A DNA stretch of 64,000 bases from Marinobacterium zhoushanense. Lineage in GTDB: Bacteria; Pseudomonadota; Gammaproteobacteria; Pseudomonadales; Balneatricaceae. Positions 17,027 to 26,978 of the stretch are shown here, one piece after another. The position numbers were made by a program, and so were the translations under genes. The stretch lies in NCBI RefSeq assembly GCF_014641945.1, contig NZ_BMIJ01000004.1, positions 212,691-276,690 on the forward strand, in the 5' to 3' direction. The notes under the pieces were generated by a model that did no database searches, had not been told where the DNA came from, and saw only the letters and a program-made list of their open reading frames with translations. Within the stretch, counting starts at the first letter, position 1, and each line of letters begins with the position of its first letter.

Positions 17027-18898
17027 ATTAAACCTTTACTTGACATAAAAGAGCTTGCGGTCGAGTTCAGTCTGCATGGAACTGTCGTGCCTGCTGTGAA
17101 AGGGGTCTCTTTTACCCTCTGGCCAGGACGGACTTTGGCCCTGGTCGGCGAATCCGGTTCCGGCAAAACGGTCACCGCCCAAGCGATCCTGGGGATCCTG
17201 CCTGCCAACGCGAAAATCACCAGCGGGCAGATACTCTTTACACCGCCTAAGCGCGATACGATCGATATCGCCAGCCTGAACCCAGATAGCGCCGCCATGC
17301 GTGATATCCGCGGCGATCAGATTTCGATCATTTTTCAGGAGCCCATGGTGTCGCTCTCCCCCATGCACACCATCGGCAACCAGATATCCGAAGCGATACG
17401 CTTGCACCGCAACATTCCCAAAGCGGAAGAGAAAGCGCTTACCATCGAGATGCTGGAGCTGGTTGGTTTCGCCAAACCCAACCTCGCCTATGATGCGTAT
17501 CCCTTTGAGTTGTCAGGCGGATTGCGTCAACGCGCAATGATCGCGATGGCACTTATCTGCCATCCGGCATTACTGATTGCAGATGAGCCGACCACGGCGC
17601 TGGATGTTACCGTCCAGGCACAGATTCTCCATCTGATCAAATCACTGCAGTCAAAATTGGAGATGGCGGTGTTGCTGATCACCCACGATCTGGGCGTAGT
17701 GGCTAACATGGCGGACGATGTAGTGGTCATGTATCACGGCGAAGTGATGGAGAGCGGCCCCATCGATACACTGTTCCGCTCCCCCCAGCACCCGTACCTC
17801 AAGGCGCTGTTCAGTGCTGTGCCCCATTTCGATATGAAAGCCGGGGAACGTCTCAAGCCGATACGGGAGATCGCCCATGAAACGCGTCCATTCACACATG
17901 GATTGACTGCGAAAACCGATGCCCAGCGATTGGCCGCGCCGCATCTGAGTATCCAGAACCTGGATAAGAGTTTCGTGTCGCGTAAGCAAAGTTGGTTCGG
18001 CGGATCGCCCCAACAGACCATTCAGGCGGTACACGACCTGAGCCTCGATATCGCGGTGGGTGAATCGTTCGGTCTGGTGGGCGAAAGCGGTTGTGGTAAA
18101 ACGACGCTCAGCAAGTTGTTGATGGGCGCCGTCAAGCCCGATTCGGGCTCTATCATCTATAACGCCCACGGCGAGCTGGTTGATATGTCGACGCTGCAGG
18201 GCGAACCCCTGCGCCGCTTCCGACGACGTATCGGCATGGTGTTCCAGGATCCGCATGGCGCATTGAACCCGCGCATGACCATTCTAAATATCCTGCGAGA
18301 GCCACTGATCATCCATAACTTTGGCGATGAAGCCAGTCAGCGCAAAAGGGCCGAAGACCTGCTGGCGCTAGTCGGTTTGAGCGCCCGCTTCCTCAACCGG
18401 TACCCGCACAGTCTATCCGGTGGCCAGCGTCAGCGCGTCAGCATCGCACGAGCCCTGGCGCTGGAGCCCGAACTGCTGATCCTCGACGAGCCGGTTTCCG
18501 CACTGGATGTATCCGTGCAGGCCCAGGTACTGAATCTGTTGAAAGACCTGCAGCGGGAGCTGGGGATGACCTACATATTCATCTCACACAATATTGCCGT
18601 CGTCGATTACATTGCGGACCATATCGGCGTGATGTGCAGGGGTCGGCTGGTAGAGGTCGGTCGACGCGAGCAGATTCTGCGCCAGCCGGAACACCCCTAT
18701 ACCCAGGCCCTGATGGCAGCCATCCCCTACCCGGATCTGGAACGGCCACTCGATTTCAAACAGATTATCGAAAGCAACTACAGCGAACCGCAGAAATGGC
18801 CCTCCCCCTATGGCCATCGCCCCGATCAACACACCGACTGGCATCCGGTCGCTGATGGGCATCTGGTGAGGGTCGCAGCAACGGGGAGCCAATCATGA
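17027..18898 (+). CDS. Dual ATPase subunit of a peptide ABC importer (YejF-like), probable ATT start
   Basis: Two nucleotide-binding domains lie in tandem. NBD1 has Walker A GESGSGKT (41-48), signature LSGGLRQR and Walker B LLIADEP. NBD2 has GESGCGKT near residue 351, signature LSGGQRQR and LLILDEP. The arrangement matches YejF. No ATG, GTG or TTG exists in frame between the upstream stop (16970) and 17087. The GTG at 17087 would delete the first strand of NBD1. An ATT at 17027 lies nine bases after AGGGGAG and gives the N-terminus expected from YejF ([13 protein letters not shown]). It overlaps the binding-protein gene by ATGA. Confidence 0.9.
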   Translation: MKPLLDIKELAVEFSLHGTVVPAVKGVSFTLWPGRTLALVGESGSGKTVTAQAILGILPANAKITSGQILFTPPKRDTIDIASLNPDSAAMRDIRGDQISIIFQEPMVSLSPMHTIGNQISEAIRLHRNIPKAEEKALTIEMLELVGFAKPNLAYDAYPFELSGGLRQRAMIAMALICHPALLIADEPTTALDVTVQAQILHLIKSLQSKLEMAVLLITHDLGVVANMADDVVVMYHGEVMESGPIDTLFRSPQHPYLKALFSAVPHFDMKAGERLKPIREIAHETRPFTHGLTAKTDAQRLAAPHLSIQNLDKSFVSRKQSWFGGSPQQTIQAVHDLSLDIAVGESFGLVGESGCGKTTLSKLLMGAVKPDSGSIIYNAHGELVDMSTLQGEPLRRFRRRIGMVFQDPHGALNPRMTILNILREPLIIHNFGDEASQRKRAEDLLALVGLSARFLNRYPHSLSGGQRQRVSIARALALEPELLILDEPVSALDVSVQAQVLNLLKDLQRELGMTYIFISHNIAVVDYIADHIGVMCRGRLVEVGRREQILRQPEHPYTQALMAAIPYPDLERPLDFKQIIESNYSEPQKWPSPYGHRPDQHTDWHPVADGHLVRVAATGSQS

Positions 18899-20823
18899 AA
18901 AGCCTGATTCTGGCGTTGCTGCTGGTAACCTGCACGGTTGATGCAAGCGAACTACCGCAGTTGCATGAGACACCGGCGCTGGAGCAACAGGTACAAGCGG
19001 GCCAAATAGAGTCGATTGCACAGCGGCTGCCCGATACCCCCTATGTTGATACCCTGGCAGAGAAGCAGGCGGAGATCGACCTGGGCAGACAGGGAGGATC
19101 GATCCGTTTGCTGATGGGCAAAGCTAAAGATGTCCGAATGCTGGTCGTCTACGGTTACGCGCGCCTGATCGGTTTCAATGACCAGATGGAGCTGGAAGCG
19201 GATATTCTTGAATCGTTCGACGTAGTGGACAACCGGCAGTTCACTTTTCATCTACGGCCGGGGCATCGCTGGTCGGATGGCGCCCCCTTTACCAGCGACG
19301 ACTTCCGTTACTTTTGGGAAGATGTGGCAATGAATGACGAACTGTCGCCTTTCGGTCCGCCACCCGCCATGGTCGTCGACGGCCAGCCACCGACATTCGA
19401 GGTACTCGACAAATACACGGTGCGCTACACCTGGCAGAGCCCCAACCCTGAATTTCTACTGGCGCTGGCGGGCCCCAGCCCGCTGTATATCTATCAACCG
19501 GCTCACTACCTGAAACAGTTTCACGCTCGCTACGCCGATCCGGACCGACTGGCACAGCTGATTGCAGAAGCCGATATCAAGAAAAAAAAATGGACCGGCC
19601 TGCACCAACGGCAAGATCATCAGTATAAATTCGATAACCCGGACATGCCGACACTGCAACCCTGGGTTCCGACCACCCCGCTCCCTTCCGAGCACTTCGT
19701 ATTCAAGCGCAACCCCTATTACCACCGAATCGACAGTACGGGACATCAACTCCCCTACCTGGACGAGGTCGTGATCAATATCTCCAGCAGCAAGCTGATT
19801 CCGGCTAAAACCGGTGCCGGAGAGAGCGATCTGCAGGGGCGCTATCTTGAAATGAGTAACTACACCTTCCTGCGCGAAGGCGCTGAACGCAGTAAATTAG
19901 ATGTTCGGCTCTGGAGCAGCTCACGCGGGTCCCGAGTAGCGATCTACCCCAACTTGAACGCCAACGACGATACCTGGCGCCCGCTAATGCGGGATGTTCG
20001 CTTCAGGCGGGCACTCTCTCTAGCGATCAACCGGCATGAGATCAACGAGGTGATCTATTTCGGCCTTGCGCTGGAGGGTGCCAACACGCTGATACCCGCA
20101 TCGCCTCTGTACAAGCCGGAATACCGCAACGCCTGGAGCCGTTTCGATCTGAAGACAGCCAACCAGCTGCTGGATGAACTGGGGTTACATAAGCGCGATG
20201 CGCGCGGCATAAGGCTGCTGCCGGACGGGAGACCAGCGGAGATCATCATTCAGAGTGCCGGCGAGAGTACCGAAGAAACAGACGTGTTGGAGCTGATCCA
20301 TGACAGTTGGATGGAGGCCGGCATCAAACTTCATGTCAAACCCACCGAGCGCGAAATTTTCCGCAACCGAGTTTTCGCCGGGGACGCCCTGATGTCGGTC
20401 TGGTTCGGCCTGGAGAACGGCCTCGCCACTGCCGATATGACCCCGGCGGAACTGGCCCCGACCTCACAACAACAACTGCAGTGGCCCAAATGGGGCAAGC
20501 ATTACGAAACCGGACAGGATGAGCCGCCCCAACTGCCCGAAGCTCAGCATTTACTCGAGCTTTATCAGCAATGGCGTCACGCCAGCGCAACAGAGGAACG
20601 ACGCCGAATCTGGGGCGAAATGCTCCAGATCCACGCGGATCAGGTGTATAGCATCGGCACAGTCACCGAGGTCAAGCAGCCTATCGTCGTCAACGCTCAA
20701 CTGCACAATGTGCCCAAAACAGCGCTCTGGAACTGGGAACCCAATGCATTTTTCGGACGTTTCCGACCCGACCGTTTTTGGCGTGAAGCAGATGGCTCAA
20801 ACGCGATAGCGGGAGGTCAATAA
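18895..20823 (+). CDS. Family 5 extracellular solute-binding protein (YejA-like)
   Basis: The 642-residue periplasmic protein opens with a signal peptide (LILALLLVTCTVDA) and carries the SBP family 5 fold. Recognisable parts are the start of the binding domain (FHLRPGHRWSDGAPFTSDDF) and the RRALSLAINRHEINEVIYFG segment. The length of ~640 and the sequence style match YejA-type oligopeptide receptors rather than DppA or OppA (~540). Neighbouring YejB- and YejE-like permeases support this. The start overlaps the ATPase stop (ATGA) and the stop overlaps the permease start (TAATG). Confidence 0.93.
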   Translation: MKSLILALLLVTCTVDASELPQLHETPALEQQVQAGQIESIAQRLPDTPYVDTLAEKQAEIDLGRQGGSIRLLMGKAKDVRMLVVYGYARLIGFNDQMELEADILESFDVVDNRQFTFHLRPGHRWSDGAPFTSDDFRYFWEDVAMNDELSPFGPPPAMVVDGQPPTFEVLDKYTVRYTWQSPNPEFLLALAGPSPLYIYQPAHYLKQFHARYADPDRLAQLIAEADIKKKKWTGLHQRQDHQYKFDNPDMPTLQPWVPTTPLPSEHFVFKRNPYYHRIDSTGHQLPYLDEVVINISSSKLIPAKTGAGESDLQGRYLEMSNYTFLREGAERSKLDVRLWSSSRGSRVAIYPNLNANDDTWRPLMRDVRFRRALSLAINRHEINEVIYFGLALEGANTLIPASPLYKPEYRNAWSRFDLKTANQLLDELGLHKRDARGIRLLPDGRPAEIIIQSAGESTEETDVLELIHDSWMEAGIKLHVKPTEREIFRNRVFAGDALMSVWFGLENGLATADMTPAELAPTSQQQLQWPKWGKHYETGQDEPPQLPEAQHLLELYQQWRHASATEERRRIWGEMLQIHADQVYSIGTVTEVKQPIVVNAQLHNVPKTALWNWEPNAFFGRFRPDRFWREADGSNAIAGGQ

Positions 20824-21821
20824 TGGCGCACTATATCGGCCGACGCCTATTACTGATGATTCCGACGCTGATCGTGATCAGCTTCATCATTTTTGTCATC
20901 ATTCAGCTGCCACCCGGGGACTACCTGGAAAGCTACGTCGCGGAACTGGAGAGTCAGGGCGAGTCCGTCGACCCAGCTCAGATCGCTGCCTTGCGCGAAC
21001 AATACGGGCTCGACGAGCCGTTTCTGGTCCAGTACCTGACCTGGAGCACCGGCATGCTGCATGGCGACTTCGGTTACTCTTTTGAGTACGGGCTGCCGGT
21101 AACCGATGTGGTCGGTGACCGTCTGTTCCTGACCGTCACCGTATCGCTGTTCACCATACTGTTCACCTGGCTGATCGCGTTCCCGATCGGGATGTATACG
21201 GCAACCCATCAATATAGTTGGGGCGATTACGGCCTGACACTGCTTGGTTTTCTTGGGCTGGCCACGCCTAACTTCCTGTTGGCGCTGGTGATGCTTTACT
21301 TCGCCAACGTCACCTTCGGCACCTCGATCGGCGGTCTGATGGATCCAGAGTACCTGGATGCCGAGTGGAGCTGGGGTAAACTCACCTCGATACTTGAACA
21401 TCTATGGATCCCGGTGATTGTAATCGGTACCTCGGGTACCGCAGCGATGATTCGCCGTCTGCGCGCAAACCTGCTGGATGAGCTGCATAAGCCCTATGTG
21501 GTAACAGGCCGTGCGAAAGGGGTTCCGCCGTTCCGGTTATTGGTTAAATACCCGCTACGGGTATCGCTCAATTTCTTCATCGCCGATATTGGCAGCATGC
21601 TGCCCAGTATCATCTCCGGTGCAGAGATCGTCGCGGTGGTGTTATCGTTGCCGACAACGGGACCGATCCTGATCGCTGCCTTGCAGAGCCAGGATATGTA
21701 CCTGGCGGGTTCATTCCTGATGTTCCTCGCATTGTTGACGGTGATCGGTGTTCTGGTTTCCGATATCGCGTTAGCGCTGCTTGATCCCCGTATCCGCCTG
21801 GAGGGAGTACGTGCATCATGA
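20823..21821 (+). CDS. ABC transporter permease (YejB-like)
   Basis: This 332-residue inner-membrane permease has six or more helices. The ATPase-docking EAA loop is visible as VVTGRAKGVPPFRLLVKYPLR. The N-terminal stretch RRLLLMIPTLIVISFIIFVII is typical of DppB/YejB proteins, which form one half of the peptide channel. It shares one or four bases with each neighbouring gene, so translation is coupled throughout the operon. Confidence 0.94.
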   Translation: MAHYIGRRLLLMIPTLIVISFIIFVIIQLPPGDYLESYVAELESQGESVDPAQIAALREQYGLDEPFLVQYLTWSTGMLHGDFGYSFEYGLPVTDVVGDRLFLTVTVSLFTILFTWLIAFPIGMYTATHQYSWGDYGLTLLGFLGLATPNFLLALVMLYFANVTFGTSIGGLMDPEYLDAEWSWGKLTSILEHLWIPVIVIGTSGTAAMIRRLRANLLDELHKPYVVTGRAKGVPPFRLLVKYPLRVSLNFFIADIGSMLPSIISGAEIVAVVLSLPTTGPILIAALQSQDMYLAGSFLMFLALLTVIGVLVSDIALALLDPRIRLEGVRAS

Positions 21822-22981
21822 AGGCACATCAGAGCAGCGAACATTTCGTATCGGACAAGCCTTTCGATCCCTACAGCATCGAGAAGATCACGCCCGAACA
21901 GGAGCGGCTCTATTTCGCGTCTCAGTGGCGTCTGATGTGGTGGGCTTTCAAGCGCCACCGGCTAGCGCTTTTCTGCGGTGTGCTGTTGGTCCTGATGTAC
22001 TTGTCGATCCTGATTGCCGAGTTTCTGGCCCCCTACGCACTAAAAACCCGCCACACCGATTATATCTACTCGCCACCGCAGCCGATTCATCTGTTCCATG
22101 ACGGGGAGTTCATCGGCCCCTTCGTCTACGGCTGGGACTATGAGCTGGATATGGACAGGTTGCTGCGCAACTACTCAGAGGATAGTGACAGAGTCTACCC
22201 ACTCTCCTTCTTCTGCCACGGTGACCCTTACGAGTTCTGGGGTATCTGGAAAACCGACCGGCATCTGGTATGTGCCCCCGAAGGCTCAGTCCTCTTCGTT
22301 CTGGGTACCGACCGGCTGGGGCGGGACATGCTATCGCGGATCATCTACGGTGCGCGAATCTCTTTGACCATCGGACTTTTGGGGATCATGGTCAGCTTCG
22401 TGCTCGGTATCACGCTGGGTGGATTTGCCGGCTACTATGGCGGCTGGATCGACTCGACAGTACAACGCATCACGGAGGTGATCCGTTCCTTTCCTGAGCT
22501 ACCGCTGTGGATGGCATTGTCGGCGATACTCCCTGTGACCTGGAGCCCGCTATGGGTGTTTTTCGGCATTACGCTAATTCTCGCACTGCTCGACTGGACC
22601 GGGCTGGCGCGAGCCGTGCGCTCCAAGCTGCTGGCACTGAGAGAGGAGGATTACTGTATGGCTGCAGAGTTGATGGGCGCTCCGCCGACCCGGATCATTC
22701 GCCGCCACCTGCTGCCGGGTATACTCAGCCACTTGATCGCGTCGGCTACGCTGTCTATTCCGGCGATGATCCTCGGTGAAACCGCACTCAGCTTCCTGGG
22801 CCTGGGCTTACGACCTCCCATTACCAGCTGGGGCGTATTGCTGAATGAAGCGCAGAATATCAATGTGGTCGCCATCTATCCCTGGCTGATGCTGCCGGTC
22901 ATCCCGGTTATCATCATCATTCTGGCGTTTAACTTCTTTGGCGATGGTTTAAGAGACGCCGCCGACCCCTACAAGCATTGA
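21818..22981 (+). CDS. ABC transporter permease (YejE-like)
   Basis: The 387-residue partner permease has the extended N-terminus of YejE: a cytoplasmic head, one helix (FCGVLLVLMYLSILIAEF), then a ~100-residue periplasmic insert before the core starting at GTDRLGRDMLSRIIYG. The EAA loop reads AELMGAPPTRIIRRHLLPG. It is the last gene of the importer operon and ends 11 bp before the convergent pseudo-ABC gene, with no clear terminator between them. The usual YejA-B-E-F order is changed here to F-A-B-E. Confidence 0.94.
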   Translation: MKAHQSSEHFVSDKPFDPYSIEKITPEQERLYFASQWRLMWWAFKRHRLALFCGVLLVLMYLSILIAEFLAPYALKTRHTDYIYSPPQPIHLFHDGEFIGPFVYGWDYELDMDRLLRNYSEDSDRVYPLSFFCHGDPYEFWGIWKTDRHLVCAPEGSVLFVLGTDRLGRDMLSRIIYGARISLTIGLLGIMVSFVLGITLGGFAGYYGGWIDSTVQRITEVIRSFPELPLWMALSAILPVTWSPLWVFFGITLILALLDWTGLARAVRSKLLALREEDYCMAAELMGAPPTRIIRRHLLPGILSHLIASATLSIPAMILGETALSFLGLGLRPPITSWGVLLNEAQNINVVAIYPWLMLPVIPVIIIILAFNFFGDGLRDAADPYKH

Positions 22982-22992
22982 CGGCTGGTGCA

Positions 22993-25623
22993 TCAATCGT
23001 TGAGCAACTGCTTGAAGAGTTCGCTGCCGCTTTCCAGCTCAGTAAAGCTACCCTGCTCTACAAGCTGTCCGTGCTCCAGCAACAGCACCCGATCGCAATA
23101 CTGGGCCAGTTTTGGCTTGCTGCTGATCAATACCAGTCCACTTCCGGACAGGCTCTGTTTGAGGTTACTGATAACCCTGAACTCAGTAGCGGAATCCAGG
23201 TTTGAAGTGGCGTCGTTAACGATTACAACATCCGGCTTGCGCACCAGCGCGCGAGCGAACGCCAGTTTCTGGCGCTGTGCAATCGACAGCCGCCGCCCTC
23301 CGGTTCCTACGTTATAGTCCAGTCCTGTCTCGCGTATCAATCGCTCCAGCCCGACCCGACCCAACTCCTCATGGATCAGCCCCGATATCTTTTCATGGCC
23401 ACGAATCACACCGTATACCATGCGCCCGAACAGCATATTTTCCAGCAGTGTCAGACCGGAGTTAAACTCCTCCTTGTTGAAGTACTCTATGTCGAGAGGC
23501 CGCTTCCCATCCTCCATGCCGTATCGATCGGCAAACGCTTTACGCGCCCTCAGAATACGTTGTTTTAAGCCAGCATCGATCAGGCCCAGGCGGTGACGCG
23601 CCGGGCACAGCTGGTAGGTCAAGGACAGCAACCTTCGGCAGATCTCCGGATTCTCGCTATCGAGTTCATCCGGATTCGTCTCCTTCAGCAGTGTGCGGTA
23701 ATCCGGCAGATCCTCCGGATGGATAAAGCTGAAACGTTCAAACAGGTCGCTTTTCTCGTCCACGTCGGAGAAAAGTTCGACCATGATCTCCGCAAGACGA
23801 CGCCCTATCAGCAAAAAGTCATGCAGCAATCCCTGCTCACGCAGAAATGCGATCGCGACGGGATTGGTTGTCGCGTCATCGATAGAGAGCCCCGGCGACC
23901 TGGAACCAAACAGCATGTTCTCATGTACCGTAAGGTTGTCGTTGTAACGGTCCCAATCAAAGGGCTCGACCAGTCCGCTGTATAGCTCCTCTTCCAGACG
24001 CATATGGATCGTTTTGCGAATGGCAAGAACCCCCTCTTTCAGCGCACTACTGGGCGCTCTTACCGTCATGTTCAAACCGAACTGAAACAGCTCCTCAAGC
24101 AGATCCATCTGTTCGATAACATGATGAAGGTGGTCGGCCAGTTCATCCTCGTCGCGCAACCCCAAGCGACCAAGGTCGATCCAGTGACCGCTTGGATCAT
24201 CGCAACTATTACCCGCTTCACGCGCCATTCGAATATAGCGCTCCCGCTGAGATTCGTCGTCCATGCCCAGATAGCGTCTGCGCAGCGGATATATCAGGTT
24301 ATCGCGGATCGATCCGGCAAACAGATGAACATCCTGGCTAACGTAGCCTATATGCTCACCGATCGCTGACTCCGGCAACGTTCGCATATCGGCTCCGGCG
24401 AACAGCAGATTACCCGCCGTCGGCAACTCCAAGCGCGCCAGCAACTGGCCAGTTTCATGAATGCCGCTACTGCCTCTTCCCACGATTGCCGTATGTTCAT
24501 TCAGTGGTATCGTAAAACTGAGATGGTCCAGTTTTCGCTGCCCCAGGCTGGCATCATAGCTAAGTCGGCGGGCTTCCCAACTGCCATGTTCCAAGTCGAG
24601 CGCCAACACCGGCCCCTGCTGCAGCTCCGGGTCAATCATGTCTGGCAGATCAAACTGTTCCACGATCTGCTCATACTTTATACGCGCGTCCTCTTTGGTC
24701 TGGTAATAGCGAAGCAACTCCTTCCAGGGTGCATCGAGATCCTTGTAGGCTGCCAGAACTGCGACCAACGCCCCCAGGGAGAGGTTTCCCTTCAGCACGA
24801 AGTAACCGCCGATCAGATAGAAGAAAAACGGAGTAACTTGAGCAATGAAGTTGTTCAGAAACTTGATAAAAAACTTCTTCTTGTAGATCTGCAGGCGAAT
24901 TTCAAAGATCACTCCCAGGCGACTGCTGATCTCCGCCTTTTCGTAGTGCGACGTATCATTTACATGCACCTCGTTGATGCCGGAAATTGTATCGCCAATC
25001 CGCTCCCCCAATTTACGGGCAGCCAGTACACGCTGCTTACCCAGCTGATTCACCCGACGCTGCAGTTTGGGTATCAGATAAAGTTGAAATGGATAGAGCG
25101 CTACCGCAGCCGCGCCAAGCAGGGGATCCTGGTTGAAAATAAAGAACAGGTAGGTCACCAACAGTCCGCCCTGGAAGGCAGGCAACGCATAAGCCTCGCC
25201 GACGAAGCCGCCCAGGGGTTCCGTCTCGGCAATAATGATCGGGATCAGCTCACCTTGAGAGACGCTTTCGAAGCGCTTGGAACGAAAACGCAGCAGACGT
25301 TCGAACAGATGGTAGCGCAGGCGTCTTAATGTGCGTTCACCGACTACACCACGGTAAACATTCAGTACGTATTTGAGCGCTCCGTTAAGCAGCACCAGAC
25401 CGAGAAAGATAAAGCAGAGTAGAACGAGGTAATCCAGCTGGTCGATCTGGTAGCCGAACACCTCCCGGGGCGGATTTGCTCCACCGATGGCATCGTTAAC
25501 TATACGTTTGGGGACTTCGAGCGTCGCATAGACAAAAGGGAAGGAGATCAGCGTAAGCAGCAGGATAAGGACCTGGTCCTTAAGTGTATAACGCAGAATG
25601 AATCTGAATATCGAAGAATCCAT
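22993..25623 (-). CDS. ABC exporter-like protein with inactivated, insertion-bearing ATPase domain
   Basis: The 876-residue protein has a type-IV exporter membrane domain (helices within 15-305) and a C-terminal NBD whose catalytic motifs are lost. Walker A is GRGSSGIHE (382-390; no Lys, no Ser/Thr). The Walker B Glu is Ala805 (VIVNDATSNLD). The signature reads LSIAQRQ instead of LSGGQ, and the switch His is absent (LISSKPK). The Q-loop (VSQDVHLFAG) and D-loop (SNLD) remain. About 290 extra residues separate Q-loop and signature. They carry two further ENMLFG motifs (565-573, 725-733) like the one that normally follows the Q-loop. It is divergent from the glycosyltransferase operon. Flipping or export of a glycan could be its role, but ATP hydrolysis looks unlikely. 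Confidence 0.88.
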   Translation of the reverse strand: MDSSIFRFILRYTLKDQVLILLLTLISFPFVYATLEVPKRIVNDAIGGANPPREVFGYQIDQLDYLVLLCFIFLGLVLLNGALKYVLNVYRGVVGERTLRRLRYHLFERLLRFRSKRFESVSQGELIPIIIAETEPLGGFVGEAYALPAFQGGLLVTYLFFIFNQDPLLGAAAVALYPFQLYLIPKLQRRVNQLGKQRVLAARKLGERIGDTISGINEVHVNDTSHYEKAEISSRLGVIFEIRLQIYKKKFFIKFLNNFIAQVTPFFFYLIGGYFVLKGNLSLGALVAVLAAYKDLDAPWKELLRYYQTKEDARIKYEQIVEQFDLPDMIDPELQQGPVLALDLEHGSWEARRLSYDASLGQRKLDHLSFTIPLNEHTAIVGRGSSGIHETGQLLARLELPTAGNLLFAGADMRTLPESAIGEHIGYVSQDVHLFAGSIRDNLIYPLRRRYLGMDDESQRERYIRMAREAGNSCDDPSGHWIDLGRLGLRDEDELADHLHHVIEQMDLLEELFQFGLNMTVRAPSSALKEGVLAIRKTIHMRLEEELYSGLVEPFDWDRYNDNLTVHENMLFGSRSPGLSIDDATTNPVAIAFLREQGLLHDFLLIGRRLAEIMVELFSDVDEKSDLFERFSFIHPEDLPDYRTLLKETNPDELDSENPEICRRLLSLTYQLCPARHRLGLIDAGLKQRILRARKAFADRYGMEDGKRPLDIEYFNKEEFNSGLTLLENMLFGRMVYGVIRGHEKISGLIHEELGRVGLERLIRETGLDYNVGTGGRRLSIAQRQKLAFARALVRKPDVVIVNDATSNLDSATEFRVISNLKQSLSGSGLVLISSKPKLAQYCDRVLLLEHGQLVEQGSFTELESGSELFKQLLND

Positions 25624-25721
25624 CCCACCTTCCCTTGATCCAATAGGTAATCGCCGACTTGGTTCCCCTGACCCATAATATCACTATATCATCTGTGCCG
25701 CCGTTCACTAGGATACAATCG

Positions 25722-26978
25722 ATGATAGCGTTAGTTTTAAAGGGATACCCCCGACTGTCGGAGACATTTATAGCTCAGGAGATACTTGCTCTGGAGCGCC
25801 GGGGGATGAAGTTGTTAATCGTATCCCTGCGACACCCCACAGACAGCAAGCGCCACCCTATCCACGCCGAGATCAAATCGCCGGTGCTTTACCTGCCCGA
25901 GTATCTGCACCAGGAGCCTTGGCGGGTGTTAAAAGGTCTTATTGCCGCAATCCGGCAGCCGGGTTTTGGCCGCGCATTCAAATCCTGGTGGCGCGACCTG
26001 ATGCGCGACTTTACCACTAATCGCATACGACGTTTCGGACAAGCGCTGGTGCTCGCCCGCGAGCTACCGGCGGAGACCTCCGGACTCTACACCCACTTTA
26101 TCCATACACCAGGCTCTGTAGGGCGCTATTGCAGCTTGATTACAGGGCTCGACTGGGTCGGTTCAGCACACGCAAAGGATATCTGGACCCTATCCGATTG
26201 GGAACTAAGCGAAAAGCTGGCCGATATCGGTTGGTTGGTAACCTGTACACACGCCAACCGGGACTATCTGGCCCAGCTTTCGCCCGATCCAAAGCGAGTC
26301 GAGCTGGTCTATCACGGTATTGACTTCAACCGTTTCCCCGCACCCGAGAGAACAGACGAGTTGGATCGAGATGGAGTCGCGCGCGAGGTCCGGCTGATCT
26401 CCGTCGGTCGCGCTGTCGATAAAAAAGGATATGACCTGTTGCTGGCCGCTCTGGCACGTCTGCCCAGTCATCTCAAGTGGTCGTTTACCCATATAGGTGG
26501 AGGCCCCCTGCTGGCGCAGCTCAAGGCACAGGCCACAGCCCTGGGGCTGAGCGAACGCATAGTCTGGATGGGAGCTCTGGCACAGGCACAGGTACTGGAA
26601 CATTATCGCCGGAGTGACCTGTTTGTACTTCCTTGCAGGATAAGCGAGGATGGCGACAGGGATGGTTTACCCAACGTGTTGATGGAAGCGCAAAGCCAGG
26701 CGCTCTGCTGCTTGGCAACCAACGTATCGGGTATTCCCGAACTGATCATCGATGGTGAGTCCGGCGTCTTGGTGGAGCAAAACGACATCTCAGCGCTAAG
26801 CAGGGAGCTAGAGCGACTCGTGCGCGATCCACTACAACGCCAGCAGATGGGGCAAGCGGGGTATGAGCGCGTGCGCAGCCAGTTTTCGTTTGAGCACGGA
26901 ATTGATCTTCTGATAGAAAAATTCGAGGAGAGGGATCTGTTTCGACAACCAGCGTTAGCATCACCGGAATCCACATGA
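25722..26978 (+). CDS. Family 4-type glycosyltransferase (GT-B)
   Basis: From the ATG at 25722 the product has 418 residues. The N-terminal half contains GYPRLSETFIAQEILALE, typical of WcaL/AmsK-like transferases. The C-terminal GT1 domain has the nucleotide-sugar site RISEDGDRDGLPNVLMEA (E-x7-E pattern) and ISVGRAVDKKGYD. It would transfer a hexose to a growing cytoplasmic-face glycan. An in-frame GTG at 25659 is possible but lacks a ribosome site and family support. It overlaps the next gene by ATGA and is divergent from the pseudo-ABC protein, 98 bp away. Confidence 0.92.
   Translation: MIALVLKGYPRLSETFIAQEILALERRGMKLLIVSLRHPTDSKRHPIHAEIKSPVLYLPEYLHQEPWRVLKGLIAAIRQPGFGRAFKSWWRDLMRDFTTNRIRRFGQALVLARELPAETSGLYTHFIHTPGSVGRYCSLITGLDWVGSAHAKDIWTLSDWELSEKLADIGWLVTCTHANRDYLAQLSPDPKRVELVYHGIDFNRFPAPERTDELDRDGVAREVRLISVGRAVDKKGYDLLLAALARLPSHLKWSFTHIGGGPLLAQLKAQATALGLSERIVWMGALAQAQVLEHYRRSDLFVLPCRISEDGDRDGLPNVLMEAQSQALCCLATNVSGIPELIIDGESGVLVEQNDISALSRELERLVRDPLQRQQMGQAGYERVRSQFSFEHGIDLLIEKFEERDLFRQPALASPEST

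Noticed and set aside
24457..25329. 290-codon plus-strand frame opposite the pseudo-ABC gene
   Set aside because: The membrane domain on the other strand explains the sequence, and no domain is visible in this frame.
22993..25623. Sequencing frameshift as explanation for the lost ABC motifs
   Set aside because: The frame is continuous over 876 codons, the flanking strands of each motif are in register, and the changes are substitutions at each site.
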